Positions 37,579-46,663 of a stretch of 64,000 nucleotides of DNA are shown piece after piece. The number at the start of each line of letters is the position of its first letter. The stretch's first letter is position 1. Below the pieces are notes generated by a model. It saw only the letters and a list, made by a program, of their open reading frames with translations, made no database searches and was not told the origin of the DNA. This DNA comes from Bacteroides reticulotermitis JCM 10512. GTDB lineage: Bacteria; Bacteroidota; Bacteroidia; Bacteroidales; Bacteroidaceae. Location: assembly GCF_000517545.1 (NCBI RefSeq), contig NZ_BAIV01000015.1, positions 1-64,000 on the forward strand, read 5' to 3'. The position numbers and the translations under genes are program-made.

Positions 37579-37617
37579 AAAAAAGCCGCGCCCTGTAATT
37601 AGGAGGCGGCTTTTTCT
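37579..37617 (+). terminator. Terminator after uxaB
   Basis: AAAAAGCCGC (37580-37589) pairs with GCGGCTTTTT (37606-37615). A-run and T-run flank the stem, so it can also serve the convergent FHA gene. Confidence 0.75.
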
Positions 37618-37672
37618 ATTTATCAAATTACACTGCTATAGATTACCATCTGATAGCTGGTATATAAATGTT

Positions 37673-38206
37673 TTATTGCTCGTCGGCTGTATGTAAGATA
37701 AGGGTGGTGGCGCCAATCGTGATAATAGCTCCATCTTCAACGAGCATCTGATCTTTGACTCCTAGGACATGATTCATTAAGAAGGTTCCTGTAAGGCTAG
37801 GAGCATCCCGCAGCGTATAAATAACTTGCTGTTCCTTATCACGCTTTACATTGATTATACAATGGCGACGATCCATACTCATGTCGCCACTCTCAATAGG
37901 CAAATTTATGTTTGTTCCTACACAACGGCGTCCAATAACATTGTCGCCTTCTTGCAAGGGGAGTATTTGCTTAAATCCGAATACGTTTTCAACCACAGTA
38001 AGATAGCCATATTCTTCTTTATGGTTTTCTGCTGCTTCTTCTAGATTTTCATCTTTGCGAACTGCTTTTACTTTGCTTTTACCCAGCCGAATGCTGAACT
38101 GTTTGCTGCAATGTTCACAGATAAAAACCAGTGATTGACCTTCGCTGTATTTGGTTTCATCGAAAAGAAGATAATTCTCACATTTTGGACAAAGAACTCG
38201 TTTCAT
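37673..38206 (-). CDS. FHA-domain protein with N-terminal zinc ribbon
   Basis: A 177-residue protein. Residues 1-40 hold a two-pair cysteine ribbon (CPKCENYLLF ... FICEHCSKQF). A forkhead-associated domain follows from about residue 85 to 170, with GRRCVGTNINLPIESGDMS and the phosphothreonine-binding SxxH-like MDRRHCIIN. FHA domains bind phosphothreonine, so it is a candidate reader in a Ser/Thr-kinase pathway or a complex scaffold. It lies 19 bases after the HU-SPOR gene on the same strand and is probably co-transcribed. Confidence 0.85.
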   Translation of the reverse strand: MKRVLCPKCENYLLFDETKYSEGQSLVFICEHCSKQFSIRLGKSKVKAVRKDENLEEAAENHKEEYGYLTVVENVFGFKQILPLQEGDNVIGRRCVGTNINLPIESGDMSMDRRHCIINVKRDKEQQVIYTLRDAPSLTGTFLMNHVLGVKDQMLVEDGAIITIGATTLILHTADEQ

Positions 38207-38225
38207 GCTTTTTTTTCAGACGTTT

Positions 38226-39280
38226 TTATTTTGCTAAAAGCCATACATCTTGGTAGGCTTCATTTTTTCTCAATTCCAGCATGCGTTTAGTTGCTTCTTC
38301 GCGATTGCTAAATGACAGTATGCTGACACGTATCTTCCCATCGGTATTCAATACCTGCGCATCCGTAAATCCTTTCTCTTTCATTTGCGATGCCACAGAT
38401 TCAGCTACTTTCTTCGAGATGCCTCCGGCTATGATAATATGAAAAGGATGGTTATTTGCAGTAGGAGTATTCACGGCAGGAGTAGTAGCAACCGGAGCCT
38501 CAATAGGTTTGGATACCTTAATTTCTCTAACGGCTATTGGGCGTGAAGTCTGTGCCGCAGGAATTTGCTTTGTTGGTTTATTGTTTGTTTTAACAGCTTG
38601 CTGTGTTTTAGTCGGAATCACAGACATAGCTACAGATTGCTTTCCTAGCTGATCAAACCATTCAGAAGGAAGCAGTTGAGCGTAATTCGCATGTCCTGTA
38701 TACGTATTCTCTATGGGAGTGGAGAAGGAGAAAAATAACACGATAGCGGCTATCATTGCTACGGCATTCCGGAGAAACGCGCGGTTAATGCGGATATCGT
38801 ATGTTTTCTTTTCTTCTGTGAACACAGTAGGAACTAAAACTTTTTCTCTACGAAGTAAAGTCGAAAGTTCCTTCATCTCAAAAGAGTCCAAACCGTAGAA
38901 GTAAGGAGATGTGATTTTAAATTCGCAAGGCTGAATTCATAAACTCCATGGATGTTGTATCGTACTTCGCCTATGTTCTCCAAAGAGATTTTTCCTTCTT
39001 CATGAAGTTGGGCGATCAGTTCGTTCACTTGGTTCTCAATTAAACGAGTTGCATCCGAGAAATTAGTATCATGCACGGTCATATAAGATTGTACCAATAC
39101 GCCATCGTTCAGTTTAAGCTGAGGGTTAAAGCCGATGGTGCGCATGGGTGGTAGAAAAAGATTTTCTTCCTCTACCCGTGTGGCAGGAGAATAATGCGCT
39201 ACAAATCCACCGAAGTTAGGAATGATTACGCAATCATTTTCCAATAATAATGCTTCTATATGCTGTGCTAATTCAATCAT
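38226..39280 (-). CDS. HU-CCDC81 and SPOR domain protein, frameshifted
   Basis: Two frames join into about 351 residues with one base restored in the T-run at 38915-38918 (minus-strand A-run), giving NLKITSPYFYGLDSFEMKEL. Residues 1-120 are the bacterial HU-CCDC81 domain (VIIPNFGGFVAHYSPA). A single membrane helix is near residue 165 (NAVAMIAAIVLFFSFS). A Pro/Thr-rich linker follows, then a C-terminal SPOR domain (HIIIAGGISKKVAESVASQMK), which binds denuded peptidoglycan at division sites. This is a Bacteroidota-specific architecture that links a cytoplasmic HU-like domain to the cell wall. Upstream of the FHA gene. Confidence 0.85.
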
Positions 39281-39285
39281 GTGTG

Positions 39286-39344
39286 CAAAATTAGCAGATT
39301 AATTGAATATATCCCAAGAAACTTAGAAAAAAGCACTACTTTTG
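39286..39344. promoter_or_regulatory. Divergent promoters of HU-SPOR and rfbC
   Basis: Minus strand TAATTTTG (39286-39293) lies only 6 bases from the HU-SPOR start, implying a very short leader. Plus strand TACTTTTG (39337-39344) lies 28 bases before rfbC. -33 boxes are weak on both sides. Confidence 0.5.
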
Positions 39345-39372
39345 CAACGTTTTATTTTATCATTAACAGAAG

Positions 39373-39920
39373 ATGAACTATATACAGACTGAAATAGAAG
39401 GAGTTTGGCTAATTGAACCGAAAGTGTTCCTTGATGAACGCGGATATTTTATGGAATCTTTCAAAAAAGAGGAGTTTGAAGCCAACATTGGTCCTGTAAA
39501 TTTCGTACAGGATAATGAGTCGAAATCAGCTTTTGGAGTACTTCGCGGCTTACATTATCAGCAAGGAGAACACAGTCAGGCAAAGTTAGTCCGTGTTATC
39601 CAAGGAGAAGTTTTGGATGTAGCTGTTGACCTTCGTCAATCTTCGCCAACATTTGGCAAATATGTGAGTGTTTTATTGAGCGAGGCGAATAAAAGACAGT
39701 TTTTTATTCCCCGTGGCTTTGCTCATGCTTTGCCGTCTTAAGTGAGGAAGCTATTTTTACTTATAAAGTAGATAATGTATATGCGCCTCAGGCAGAAGCT
39801 TCTATATTGTATTGTGATCGCACCTTAGGTATTGAATGGCCTCTAGCTGAGTCACAAATGCTTTTGTCTGCTAAGGACAAGCAGGGGAGTACTTTTGAGA
39901 ATGCTGTATATTTTAAGTGA
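39373..39920 (+). CDS. rfbC: dTDP-4-dehydrorhamnose 3,5-epimerase, frameshifted
   Basis: Third step of dTDP-L-rhamnose synthesis for surface polysaccharide. It reaches the normal 182 residues once a missing G near 39726 is restored (GFAHGFAVLSEEAIFTYKV). Motifs: EPKVFLDERGYFMESFK, the cupin strand LRGLHYQ with the catalytic His near residue 62, the AVDLRQSSPTFGKY segment near residue 85, and IPRGFAHGF. It is followed 20 bases later by ugd, so the two nucleotide-sugar genes likely form one unit. No rfbA, rfbB or rfbD is in the window. Confidence 0.9.
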
Positions 39921-39940
39921 AATTCTAGTAAATTATTGAT

Positions 39941-41254
39941 ATGAAGATTGCAATTGTAGGAACGGGTTATGTAGGTCTTGTAACGGGAACTTGCTTCGCG
40001 GAGATCGGTGTAAGCGTGACGTGTGTGGATACAAATAGCGAAAAAATAGAATCACTGAAAAAAGGAGTAATTCCAATTTATGAGAATGGATTGGAAGAGA
40101 TGGTTCTTCGTAATACCAAGGCGAAGCGGTTGAAGTTTACTACTTCACTCGAAAGCTGTTTGGATGAGGTTGAAGTGATCTTTAGTGCGGTAGGAACACC
40201 TCCTGATGAAGACGGTAGCGCTGACTTGAGTTATGTACTTGCAGTAGCACGTACGATTGGCCGTCACATGAATCAATATAAATTAATTGTTACGAAAAGT
40301 ACAGTTCCTGTAGGAACAGCCCGCAAGGTTCGTGCTGTGATTCAAGAGGAACTGGATAAGCGTGGTGTACAAATTAAATTCGATGTAGCTTCTAATCCCG
40401 AATTCTTGAAAGAGGGTAATGCTATCAGCGATTTTATGAGTCCCGACCGTGTGGTGGTGGGTGTCGAGTCTGAGCGTGCCGAAAAGCTGATGACTAAGCT
40501 TTATAAACCGTTTTTGCTGAATAACTTCCGAGTTATCTTTATGGATATACCTTCAGCGGAAATGACTAAGTATGCGGCCAACTCCATGTTGGCTACACGC
40601 ATTAGTTTTATGAACGATATTGCGAATCTTTGCGAAATAGTGGGTGCAGATGTGAATATGGTGCGTAGTGGCATTGGATCTGATACTCGTATAGGACGTA
40701 AATTTCTTTATCCGGGCATCGGATATGGTGGTTCTTGTTTTCCCAAAGACGTTAAGGCGCTAATCAAAACAGCCGAGCAGAATGGCTATGAAATGCGTGT
40801 TCTTAAGGCAGTGGAAGAAGTTAATGAGTTGCAGAAAAGTGCTTTGTTTGAAAAACTTCAAAAGCAATTTCAAGGAGATTTAAAAGGTAAGACTATTACT
40901 TTGTGGGGACTTTCTTTTAAGCCTGAAACAGATGATATGCGTGAAGCACCCGCTTTGGTTCTGATTGATAAACTACTAAATGCCGGCTGTCAGGTACGTG
41001 TTTATGATCCTGCGGCAATGAGTGAATGCAAACGTCGAATAGGAGATGTCGTTTATTATGCAACCGATATGTATGATGCAGTATTGGATGCAGATACGTT
41101 AATGTTGATAACCGAATGGAAAGAATTCCGGTTGCCTTCATGGGCCGTCATTAAGAAAGCGATGGCGAAGCGTATTGTTTTGGATGGACGCAATATCTAC
41201 GAAAAGAAAGAGATGGAAGAGTTGGGATTTGTATACTCTTGCATTGGCAAATAA
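39941..41254 (+). CDS. ugd: UDP-glucose 6-dehydrogenase
   Basis: Oxidises UDP-glucose to UDP-glucuronate with two NAD+. 437 residues. N-terminal Rossmann motif GTGYVGLVTGTCFAE (residues 7-21), STVPVGTARK near residue 120, the catalytic Cys in GYGGSCFPKD near residue 265, and the C-terminal domain with LSFKPETDDMREAPA near residue 325. All are intact. Pairs with rfbC for capsule or other glycan precursor supply. Confidence 0.95.
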   Translation: MKIAIVGTGYVGLVTGTCFAEIGVSVTCVDTNSEKIESLKKGVIPIYENGLEEMVLRNTKAKRLKFTTSLESCLDEVEVIFSAVGTPPDEDGSADLSYVLAVARTIGRHMNQYKLIVTKSTVPVGTARKVRAVIQEELDKRGVQIKFDVASNPEFLKEGNAISDFMSPDRVVVGVESERAEKLMTKLYKPFLLNNFRVIFMDIPSAEMTKYAANSMLATRISFMNDIANLCEIVGADVNMVRSGIGSDTRIGRKFLYPGIGYGGSCFPKDVKALIKTAEQNGYEMRVLKAVEEVNELQKSALFEKLQKQFQGDLKGKTITLWGLSFKPETDDMREAPALVLIDKLLNAGCQVRVYDPAAMSECKRRIGDVVYYATDMYDAVLDADTLMLITEWKEFRLPSWAVIKKAMAKRIVLDGRNIYEKKEMEELGFVYSCIGK

Positions 41255-41292
41255 CCATATAGAAGGAGTACTTTTATATATTTAATTTTAGA

Positions 41293-42093
41293 ATGATGAT
41301 AAAGTATGTAGCGATATCGTTTATGGCGGTCTTGCTCTTTGCGTGCAATAATACCAAAAGCCAACATCCGGCTCAATCGAGCGAGGATTTAAAGGCGAAA
41401 GAACTTTTGCAGGGTATTTGGGTGGATGATGAAACCGAAAGTCCCCTAATGCGCGTCAAGGGTGATACTATTTATTATGCAGAACCCCAAAGCGTTCCCA
41501 TGGCTTTTAAAGTCATACGTGACACGCTTTACACCTATGGCAACGATACAGTCTATTACAAGATAGATAAGCAAGGAGAGCACATCTTCTGGTTTCATGC
41601 TTTTGAAGATAATTTAATCAAATTGCATAAGTCTGAAGACTTAAATGACTCGGTGGCTTTTACAGGCAAAACTCTTCACGTAATTCCAGCCTATACTGAA
41701 GTTACTAAGCGTGATAGCATCGTTACTTATAATGGTGTGCGTTATCGCGCTTATGTATATATCAATCCAACGAAAATGAAAGTAGTGAAAACAACGTATT
41801 CGGAGGATGGAATAAGCTTGGAGAATGTATACTACGATAACGTAATGCATATCTGCGTGTACGAAGGAAAAAAGAGTCTGTTTGGTAGTGATATAGCCAA
41901 ACAGATGTTTAGCGAAGTAGTACCGGCTGATTTTTTAGAACAGACTATTCTTTCTGACGTGAAGTTTATTAAAGTATCCCGGAATGGTTTTCTGTATCAG
42001 GCGATATTATCCATTCCGGAGAGTTCGGTCTACAGTATAGCTAACCTAACTGTTGGATTTGATGGTAAACTTGTCATTAGTCCGGTGAAATAA
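41293..42093 (+). CDS. DUF4738-type lipoprotein
   Basis: A 266-residue predicted lipoprotein (MAVLLFAC, Cys near residue 18). The region LLQGIWVDDETESPLMRVKGDTIYYA, with repeated short strands, fits the lipocalin-like DUF4738 family of Bacteroidota, of unknown function. The C-terminal half is a second domain (VRYRAYVYINPTKMKVVKT). It lies 38 bases after ugd and only 7 bases from the end of the convergent helicase gene; no terminator is visible between them. Confidence 0.7.
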   Translation: MMIKYVAISFMAVLLFACNNTKSQHPAQSSEDLKAKELLQGIWVDDETESPLMRVKGDTIYYAEPQSVPMAFKVIRDTLYTYGNDTVYYKIDKQGEHIFWFHAFEDNLIKLHKSEDLNDSVAFTGKTLHVIPAYTEVTKRDSIVTYNGVRYRAYVYINPTKMKVVKTTYSEDGISLENVYYDNVMHICVYEGKKSLFGSDIAKQMFSEVVPADFLEQTILSDVKFIKVSRNGFLYQAILSIPESSVYSIANLTVGFDGKLVISPVK

Positions 42094-42100
42094 AGACGAA

Positions 42101-43342
42101 TTATCTTTTTGGAGAAGGATGGTTATTGCCTTTATTATTCCGCTTGTGGAATTTATTTCCTCTGTATTTTCCTGCTCCTCTTCCCAATTTACTGTTATAC
42201 TCAGGAGCACTGCCTAGTGCTTCTGGAATTGGAATTTTATAAATTTCTTTTTCCAGAAATGACTCAATACTCTTGAAGCTACCTTGTTCTTTCTCGCTGA
42301 CAAACGTAATAGCGACCCCATCACTGTTAGCACGTGCTGTACGGCCAATGCGGTGCACATAATCTTCGCTGTCGTGGGGAACATCAAAGTTGATAACTAA
42401 TCGGATGTCATCAATGTCTATACCACGTGCTACAATGTCTGTAGCTACCAGGATATTGATTCGGCCGGATTTAAACTCATACATAGCCTCTTCGCGCTGT
42501 GCTTGTTCCAGGTCGGAATGCATTTCACCTACATTCAGCTTCATTAGTTTCAGCGCTTTAGCGACCTCTTTTACTTTAATTTTGGAAGAAGCAAAAATTA
42601 TAACCCGTTCAGGTACATTGTCCTCAAACAAGGCACGTATGATTCCTAATTTTTGATTTTCGTAGCACACATAAGCTGCTTGTATTATCTTCTCAGCAGG
42701 CTTTGATACCGATAGTTTGATTTCAGATGGATCACGTAAGATTGTATTCGCCAATTGTTGTATTTTGGCAGGCATAGTGGCGGAAAACATAATAGTTTGC
42801 CGTTCTTTAGGCAAATACTTCGCAATCTGCATAATGTCTTCATAGAATCCCATATCAAGCATACGGTCTGCTTCATCTAAGATGAAGTAAGAGACTTTAG
42901 ACAAGTTTACATAGCCAAGGTTAATGTGAGCGATCAATCGGCCCGGTGTCGCTATTACAACATCAGCCCCTAAGGTGAGTCCTCTTTTCTGTTGTTCAAA
43001 AAGAGATCCGTCATTTCCTCCGTACACTGCAACGCTAGAGACAGGCATGAAATAGGAGAATCCTTCCATTTGTTGGTCGATCTGCTGTGCTAACTCGCGG
43101 GTAGGGGACATGATAATGCAATTGATCGCATCTTCAGGATGCCCACCTTCGGATAGTTTGTCAAGCACCGGCAGCAGAAATGCCGCTGTTTTACCAGTTC
43201 CGGTTTGCGCAACCGCTATTAAGTCTTTACCTTCAAGGATAATTGGAATAGCTTGTTCTTGTATAGGCGTACATTCATCAAATCGCATCGCATCCAGTGC
43301 CTCAAGCACATTTGCGTTTAATTGTAGTTCGGAAAACTTCAT
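42101..43342 (-). CDS. DEAD-box RNA helicase, RhlE-like
   Basis: A 413-residue ATP-dependent RNA helicase. All core motifs are visible: Q-motif FDECTPIQEQAI, Walker A AQTGTGKTA (residues 45-53), PTRELAQQ, TPGRLI, DEADRMLDMGF, SAT, VATDIVARGIDI and HRIGRTAR. The C-terminal 30 residues are basic and Asn/Lys-rich (NKFHKRNNKGNN), as in RhlE-type helicases. Likely roles are ribosome assembly or mRNA turnover. It is followed upstream by serB on the same strand, with its own -7 box at 43363-43370. Confidence 0.92.
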   Translation of the reverse strand: MKFSELQLNANVLEALDAMRFDECTPIQEQAIPIILEGKDLIAVAQTGTGKTAAFLLPVLDKLSEGGHPEDAINCIIMSPTRELAQQIDQQMEGFSYFMPVSSVAVYGGNDGSLFEQQKRGLTLGADVVIATPGRLIAHINLGYVNLSKVSYFILDEADRMLDMGFYEDIMQIAKYLPKERQTIMFSATMPAKIQQLANTILRDPSEIKLSVSKPAEKIIQAAYVCYENQKLGIIRALFEDNVPERVIIFASSKIKVKEVAKALKLMKLNVGEMHSDLEQAQREEAMYEFKSGRINILVATDIVARGIDIDDIRLVINFDVPHDSEDYVHRIGRTARANSDGVAITFVSEKEQGSFKSIESFLEKEIYKIPIPEALGSAPEYNSKLGRGAGKYRGNKFHKRNNKGNNHPSPKR

Positions 43343-43362
43343 CGTTACTTTTTATTATTTGG

Positions 43363-43370
43363 CAAAGGTA
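43363..43370 (-). promoter_or_regulatory. Promoter -7 box of the RNA helicase gene
   Basis: TACCTTTG on the minus strand, 21 bases upstream of the start. Confidence 0.5.
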
Positions 43371-43390
43371 AACTATTTTTTTAATCAAAA

Positions 43391-44614
43391 TTACATATTC
43401 AAGTAAGAATCTTTGAAACCCAGGAAGTAAAGGACACCATCCAGCCCAATTGTGTTGATTGACTGTTTGGCATTCGCTATTACTTTGGGTTTTGCATGGA
43501 ACGCTATACCTAATCCGGCAATGCCTAACATAGGTAGATCATTGGCTCCATCTCCGACAGCGATTGTCTGTGCGATGTCTACCTTTTCTACTTGGGCTAT
43601 GAGGCGAAGTAACTCGGCTTTTCGTTTGCCATCTACTACGTCACCTAGGTAGCGACCTGTCAGTTTCCCATCAATAATTTCTAATTCATTGGCGTATACG
43701 TAGTCAATGCCATATTTATTTTGTAGATATTGTCCAAAGTAGGTGAAGCCTCCCGATAGGATTGCTATCTTGTATCCATATTTTTTCAATACATACATCA
43801 ATCGATCGACTCCTTCAGTGATCGGAAGGTTTTCAGCTATTTCCTGCATAACAGATGCATCCAGTCCTTTCAATAAGGAAACTCGCTGACGAAAGCTTTC
43901 GGTAAAATCAATCTCACCTCGCATGGCCCGTTCAGTAATGGCCTTTACTTGGTCACCAACGCCGAAACGCATAGCCAACTCATCAATGACTTCTGTTTCA
44001 ATAAGCGTTGAATCCATGTCAAAGCAAATAAGCCGCCGCATGCGCCGATACATATTATCTTGCTGGAAAGAGAAGTCCACATCCAGTTCGTTAGCTAATT
44101 TCATAAGCTTCTCTTGCATGGCTATTCGGTCTTTGGGGGTACCGCGGACCGAGAACTCAATACAAGCACGTGTACGTGCCTCACACTCGTCAAGTGGAAT
44201 GCGCCCTGTCAGACGTTTGATAGCATCAATATTTAGGCCTTGATCGGCAAGTACGCGGGTTGCAGCAGATATTTGTCGGGCAGAGAGCTTGCGTCCCAAT
44301 ACGGTCAATATATACCGATTCTTTCCTTGCATGTTGACCCAATTCTCATATTCTTCAGTAGTAATAGGTTCGAATCGGATTGTGACTCCAAGCGAAGAAG
44401 CTTTGAATAATAATTCTTTCATGATAAATCCGGAGTATCTTTCTTCGCTTCGACACAATATTCCTAAAGAAAGCGTGTTGTGTATATCTGCTTGCCCGAT
44501 ATCGAGGATCGTGGCATCGTATTTAGCCAAGATCTCTGTGGCGGAAGAAGTCAATCCCGGACGATCTTCGCCGGTAATTCTGATTAGGATTAATTCGGTA
44601 TTTGATGATTGCAT
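43391..44614 (-). CDS. serB: Phosphoserine phosphatase with two ACT domains
   Basis: Final step of serine synthesis. 407 residues: two N-terminal ACT-like regulatory domains (residues 5-85, LIRITGEDRPGLTSSATEIL, and 95-175, YILTVLGRKLSARQISAA), then a HAD phosphatase with CFDMDSTLIETEVIDELA near residue 195, ILSGGFTYF near residue 290 and VGDGANDLPML near residue 360. The double-ACT arrangement suggests allosteric control by an amino acid. It has its own promoter box and is transcribed towards the helicase gene. Confidence 0.92.
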   Translation of the reverse strand: MQSSNTELILIRITGEDRPGLTSSATEILAKYDATILDIGQADIHNTLSLGILCRSEERYSGFIMKELLFKASSLGVTIRFEPITTEEYENWVNMQGKNRYILTVLGRKLSARQISAATRVLADQGLNIDAIKRLTGRIPLDECEARTRACIEFSVRGTPKDRIAMQEKLMKLANELDVDFSFQQDNMYRRMRRLICFDMDSTLIETEVIDELAMRFGVGDQVKAITERAMRGEIDFTESFRQRVSLLKGLDASVMQEIAENLPITEGVDRLMYVLKKYGYKIAILSGGFTYFGQYLQNKYGIDYVYANELEIIDGKLTGRYLGDVVDGKRKAELLRLIAQVEKVDIAQTIAVGDGANDLPMLGIAGLGIAFHAKPKVIANAKQSINTIGLDGVLYFLGFKDSYLNM

Positions 44615-44635
44615 AAAAAATATACTTTAATCTTG

Positions 44636-44643
44636 CAAAAGTA
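44636..44643 (-). promoter_or_regulatory. Promoter -7 box of serB
   Basis: TACTTTTG on the minus strand, 22 bases upstream of the serB start. Confidence 0.5.
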
Positions 44644-44715
44644 GGGAAAAAAGTGCACTCCTATGCTAAATAACATAAAAACTTACGCCCGAAAAAAAAG
44701 AAAAGTCTTTATTTA

Positions 44716-44748
44716 TTTGGAAGTTAATTTAATAAAGACTTACCTTTG
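44716..44748 (+). promoter_or_regulatory. Promoter of the thioredoxin-fold protein gene
   Basis: TTTG at 44716-44719 and TACCTTTG at 44741-44748, spaced 21 bases. The start codon is about 130 bases downstream, leaving a long leader. Confidence 0.7.
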
Positions 44749-44771
44749 CAGCCAGTTTCAAAACTAAAGGC

Positions 44772-44870
44772 TTTGATAATCAGCGAATTCCTCTTCGTTT
44801 GATGCCTGAGAAGACAACGTTTCGGGAAGAAACTACTGTTGAAAGACAGTCCCGGATAGTATTAATCAAA
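44772..44870 (+). other. Structured 5' leader, possible regulatory RNA
   Basis: The leader can close on itself by TTTGAT (44772-44777) with ATCAAA (44865-44870). Inside, GTTTC/GAAAC (44819-44823/44829-44833) competes with an alternative pair made of CGGGA/TCCCG (44823-44827/44850-44854) enclosing ACTGT/ACAGT (44835-44839/44846-44850). Mutually exclusive helices are a feature of riboswitches and attenuators. I do not match it to a known RNA family. Confidence 0.35.
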
Positions 44871-44880
44871 ACCGACTTAC

Positions 44881-45384
44881 ATGAAATATGTAAAATGGAT
44901 TTTTGTTGTATTACTAATTAGTTCCTTAACCGCTTTCGTTGAGAAAGACAAACCTACCGGAGGTTTGAGTGAGGGTGACATAGCACCTGATTTTCGAATC
45001 AAATCTATGCAAGAAAAGCAACCGAATTTTGATCTGGCCCAATTTAAAGGCCGGTATGTGTTGCTAAGTTTTTGGGCAAGTTACGATGCACAGTCTCGAA
45101 TGCAGAATGTGAGTTTAAGTAATGCACTTCGTACTTCCCGCAATGTTGAAATGGTTTCTGTCTCATTTGATGAATATCAATCAGTATTTGAAGAAACTAT
45201 TCGTAAGGACCAAATAGTTACACCCACTTGTTTTGTAGAAACAGAAGGTGAGAACTCCAGAGTATTTAAGAAATACCGTTTGAATCAGGGGTTCACAAAC
45301 TATTTATTGGATGGAAATGGTGTGATTATAGCCAAAAACATCTCTGCTGCTAATCTTTCTGCTTATATAAAGGAGGTCGGTTGA
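44881..45384 (+). CDS. Thioredoxin-fold (TlpA/peroxiredoxin-like) protein without redox cysteines
   Basis: A 167-residue protein with an N-terminal signal or anchor (WIFVVLLISSLTAF), then GDIAPDFRIKS and LAQFKGRYVLLSFWASYDAQSR. In TlpA-like proteins the last segment carries WCxxC; here the positions read WASYDAQ, so both catalytic cysteines are gone. The only cysteine is in VTPTCFVETEG. A periplasmic, non-redox role is therefore likely, perhaps as a binding or structural protein. It sits behind a long structured leader and its own promoter, and ends in a strong terminator. Confidence 0.75.
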   Translation: MKYVKWIFVVLLISSLTAFVEKDKPTGGLSEGDIAPDFRIKSMQEKQPNFDLAQFKGRYVLLSFWASYDAQSRMQNVSLSNALRTSRNVEMVSVSFDEYQSVFEETIRKDQIVTPTCFVETEGENSRVFKKYRLNQGFTNYLLDGNGVIIAKNISAANLSAYIKEVG

Positions 45385-45462
45385 TCTTTTTTGGGAGTAA
45401 GGAGAAAGTGAAATTTTCCGGACTTAAATACGGAGAATAGACAAAAGAGGAAAGAATACAAC

Positions 45463-45510
45463 AAAAAAGTCGGCCTGCAATATCAATTGCATGGCCGACT
45501 TTCTATTTTA
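45463..45510. terminator. Terminator between the thioredoxin-fold and LptF/G genes
   Basis: AAAGTCGGCC (45466-45475) pairs with GGCCGACTTT (45493-45502), with inner TGCAAT/ATTGCA, followed by CTATTTTA; on the minus strand by TTGTTGT. Probably serves both convergent genes. Confidence 0.7.
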
Positions 45511-45562
45511 TTACTAAACGCTTAGACTGTTGAATCCCGTCTAGCCCGGATCTTTCCTGTAT

Positions 45563-46659
45563 TTATTTGGGAGCTTTTCGGTATAGATAAAACGCAATTC
45601 CGGTATATAGGAAGTTCGGAATCCATACAGCTATAATAGGAGGAACGTTTCCGTTCACCGCAAAAGTCGATGTAATAGTCTGGAATAATATGTAAGAGAA
45701 GCTAAGTCCTAAACCAATACCCAAATAAAGCCCCATTCCTCCTTTTGTTTTTCGGGAAGAAAGAGAGACACCGATAATAGTCAGGATAAAGGATGCGAAT
45801 GACATTGCAATTCGCTTATGATACTCTATTTCGAAGTCTTTGATATTGGCAAAGCCTCTACGCTTCTGTTTGGATATATACTTCCCTAATTGCGGGCTGG
45901 TCATCATTTCTTGCTGATTGCGTTGAATCAGAAAGTCAGAAGGCTCCATATCAATGATAGAGTCCAGCCGTTCGCCTTTTTTAATGGTTTCCTTAAGTCC
46001 GTCCAGCTCGCGAATCATATAATCGTAGATAGCCCATTTGTTTACCGCCGTCGTATCGTAAACAATGCGTCGGGCGGTGAGGTGAGAAACCAGTTTCTTA
46101 TCTACAAACTTATCCAATGAGAAACGGTTACCGGTTTTATTGTAATCCTGGTAATTGTCTATATATGCTATCACGCCGCTATCTACCTCTAATTGTATGT
46201 TGCGGGCAGAAGTCTGCTTACGCGGCTTGTAGTACTTGTTCTCAAAGTTCAAACGAGTCACACTACCTTTCGGTATGATATACGAACCTAGTAAGAATGT
46301 AGCTAACGCAATAATAGCTGCCGAAATCATATAGGCCGCATCATTCGTTTGAAGCTCATTCCGGTCGAGAACATGGCGATGATCTCTGAGTTCTCTGCCA
46401 GCTTGGAAGTAAAGAAGATTACAGCAATGAAAACAAACAACGGACTGAATAGATTCGCGAAGTAGGGGACGAAGTTCATGTAATAGTCAAAAACGATAGC
46501 GGTCCACGGAGCTTCATTTTCCATGAATTTGTCCATCTTCTCGTTAAAGTCGAAGACTACTGCGATAGAAATAATTAGTGCAATGGCGAATACGTATGTC
46601 CCCAAGAACTTCTTGATGATATACCAGTCCAATCGTTTAATGAATCGATTGCTTTTCAT
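45563..46659 (-). CDS. LptF/LptG-family permease (YjgP/YjgQ), frameshifted
   Basis: Part of the lipopolysaccharide export ABC transporter in the inner membrane. About 365 residues once a T lost near 46331 is restored (FKRMMRPYMISAAIIALAT). The N-terminal helix LDWYIIKKFLGTYVFA and the coupling region STGMSFKRMM are typical, as are the central periplasmic beta-jellyroll and C-terminal helices (RIAMSFASFILTIIGVSLSSR). It lies 4 bases downstream of tgt on the same strand and so is co-transcribed with it and possibly lon. Confidence 0.9.
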
Positions 46660-46663
46660 TTTC

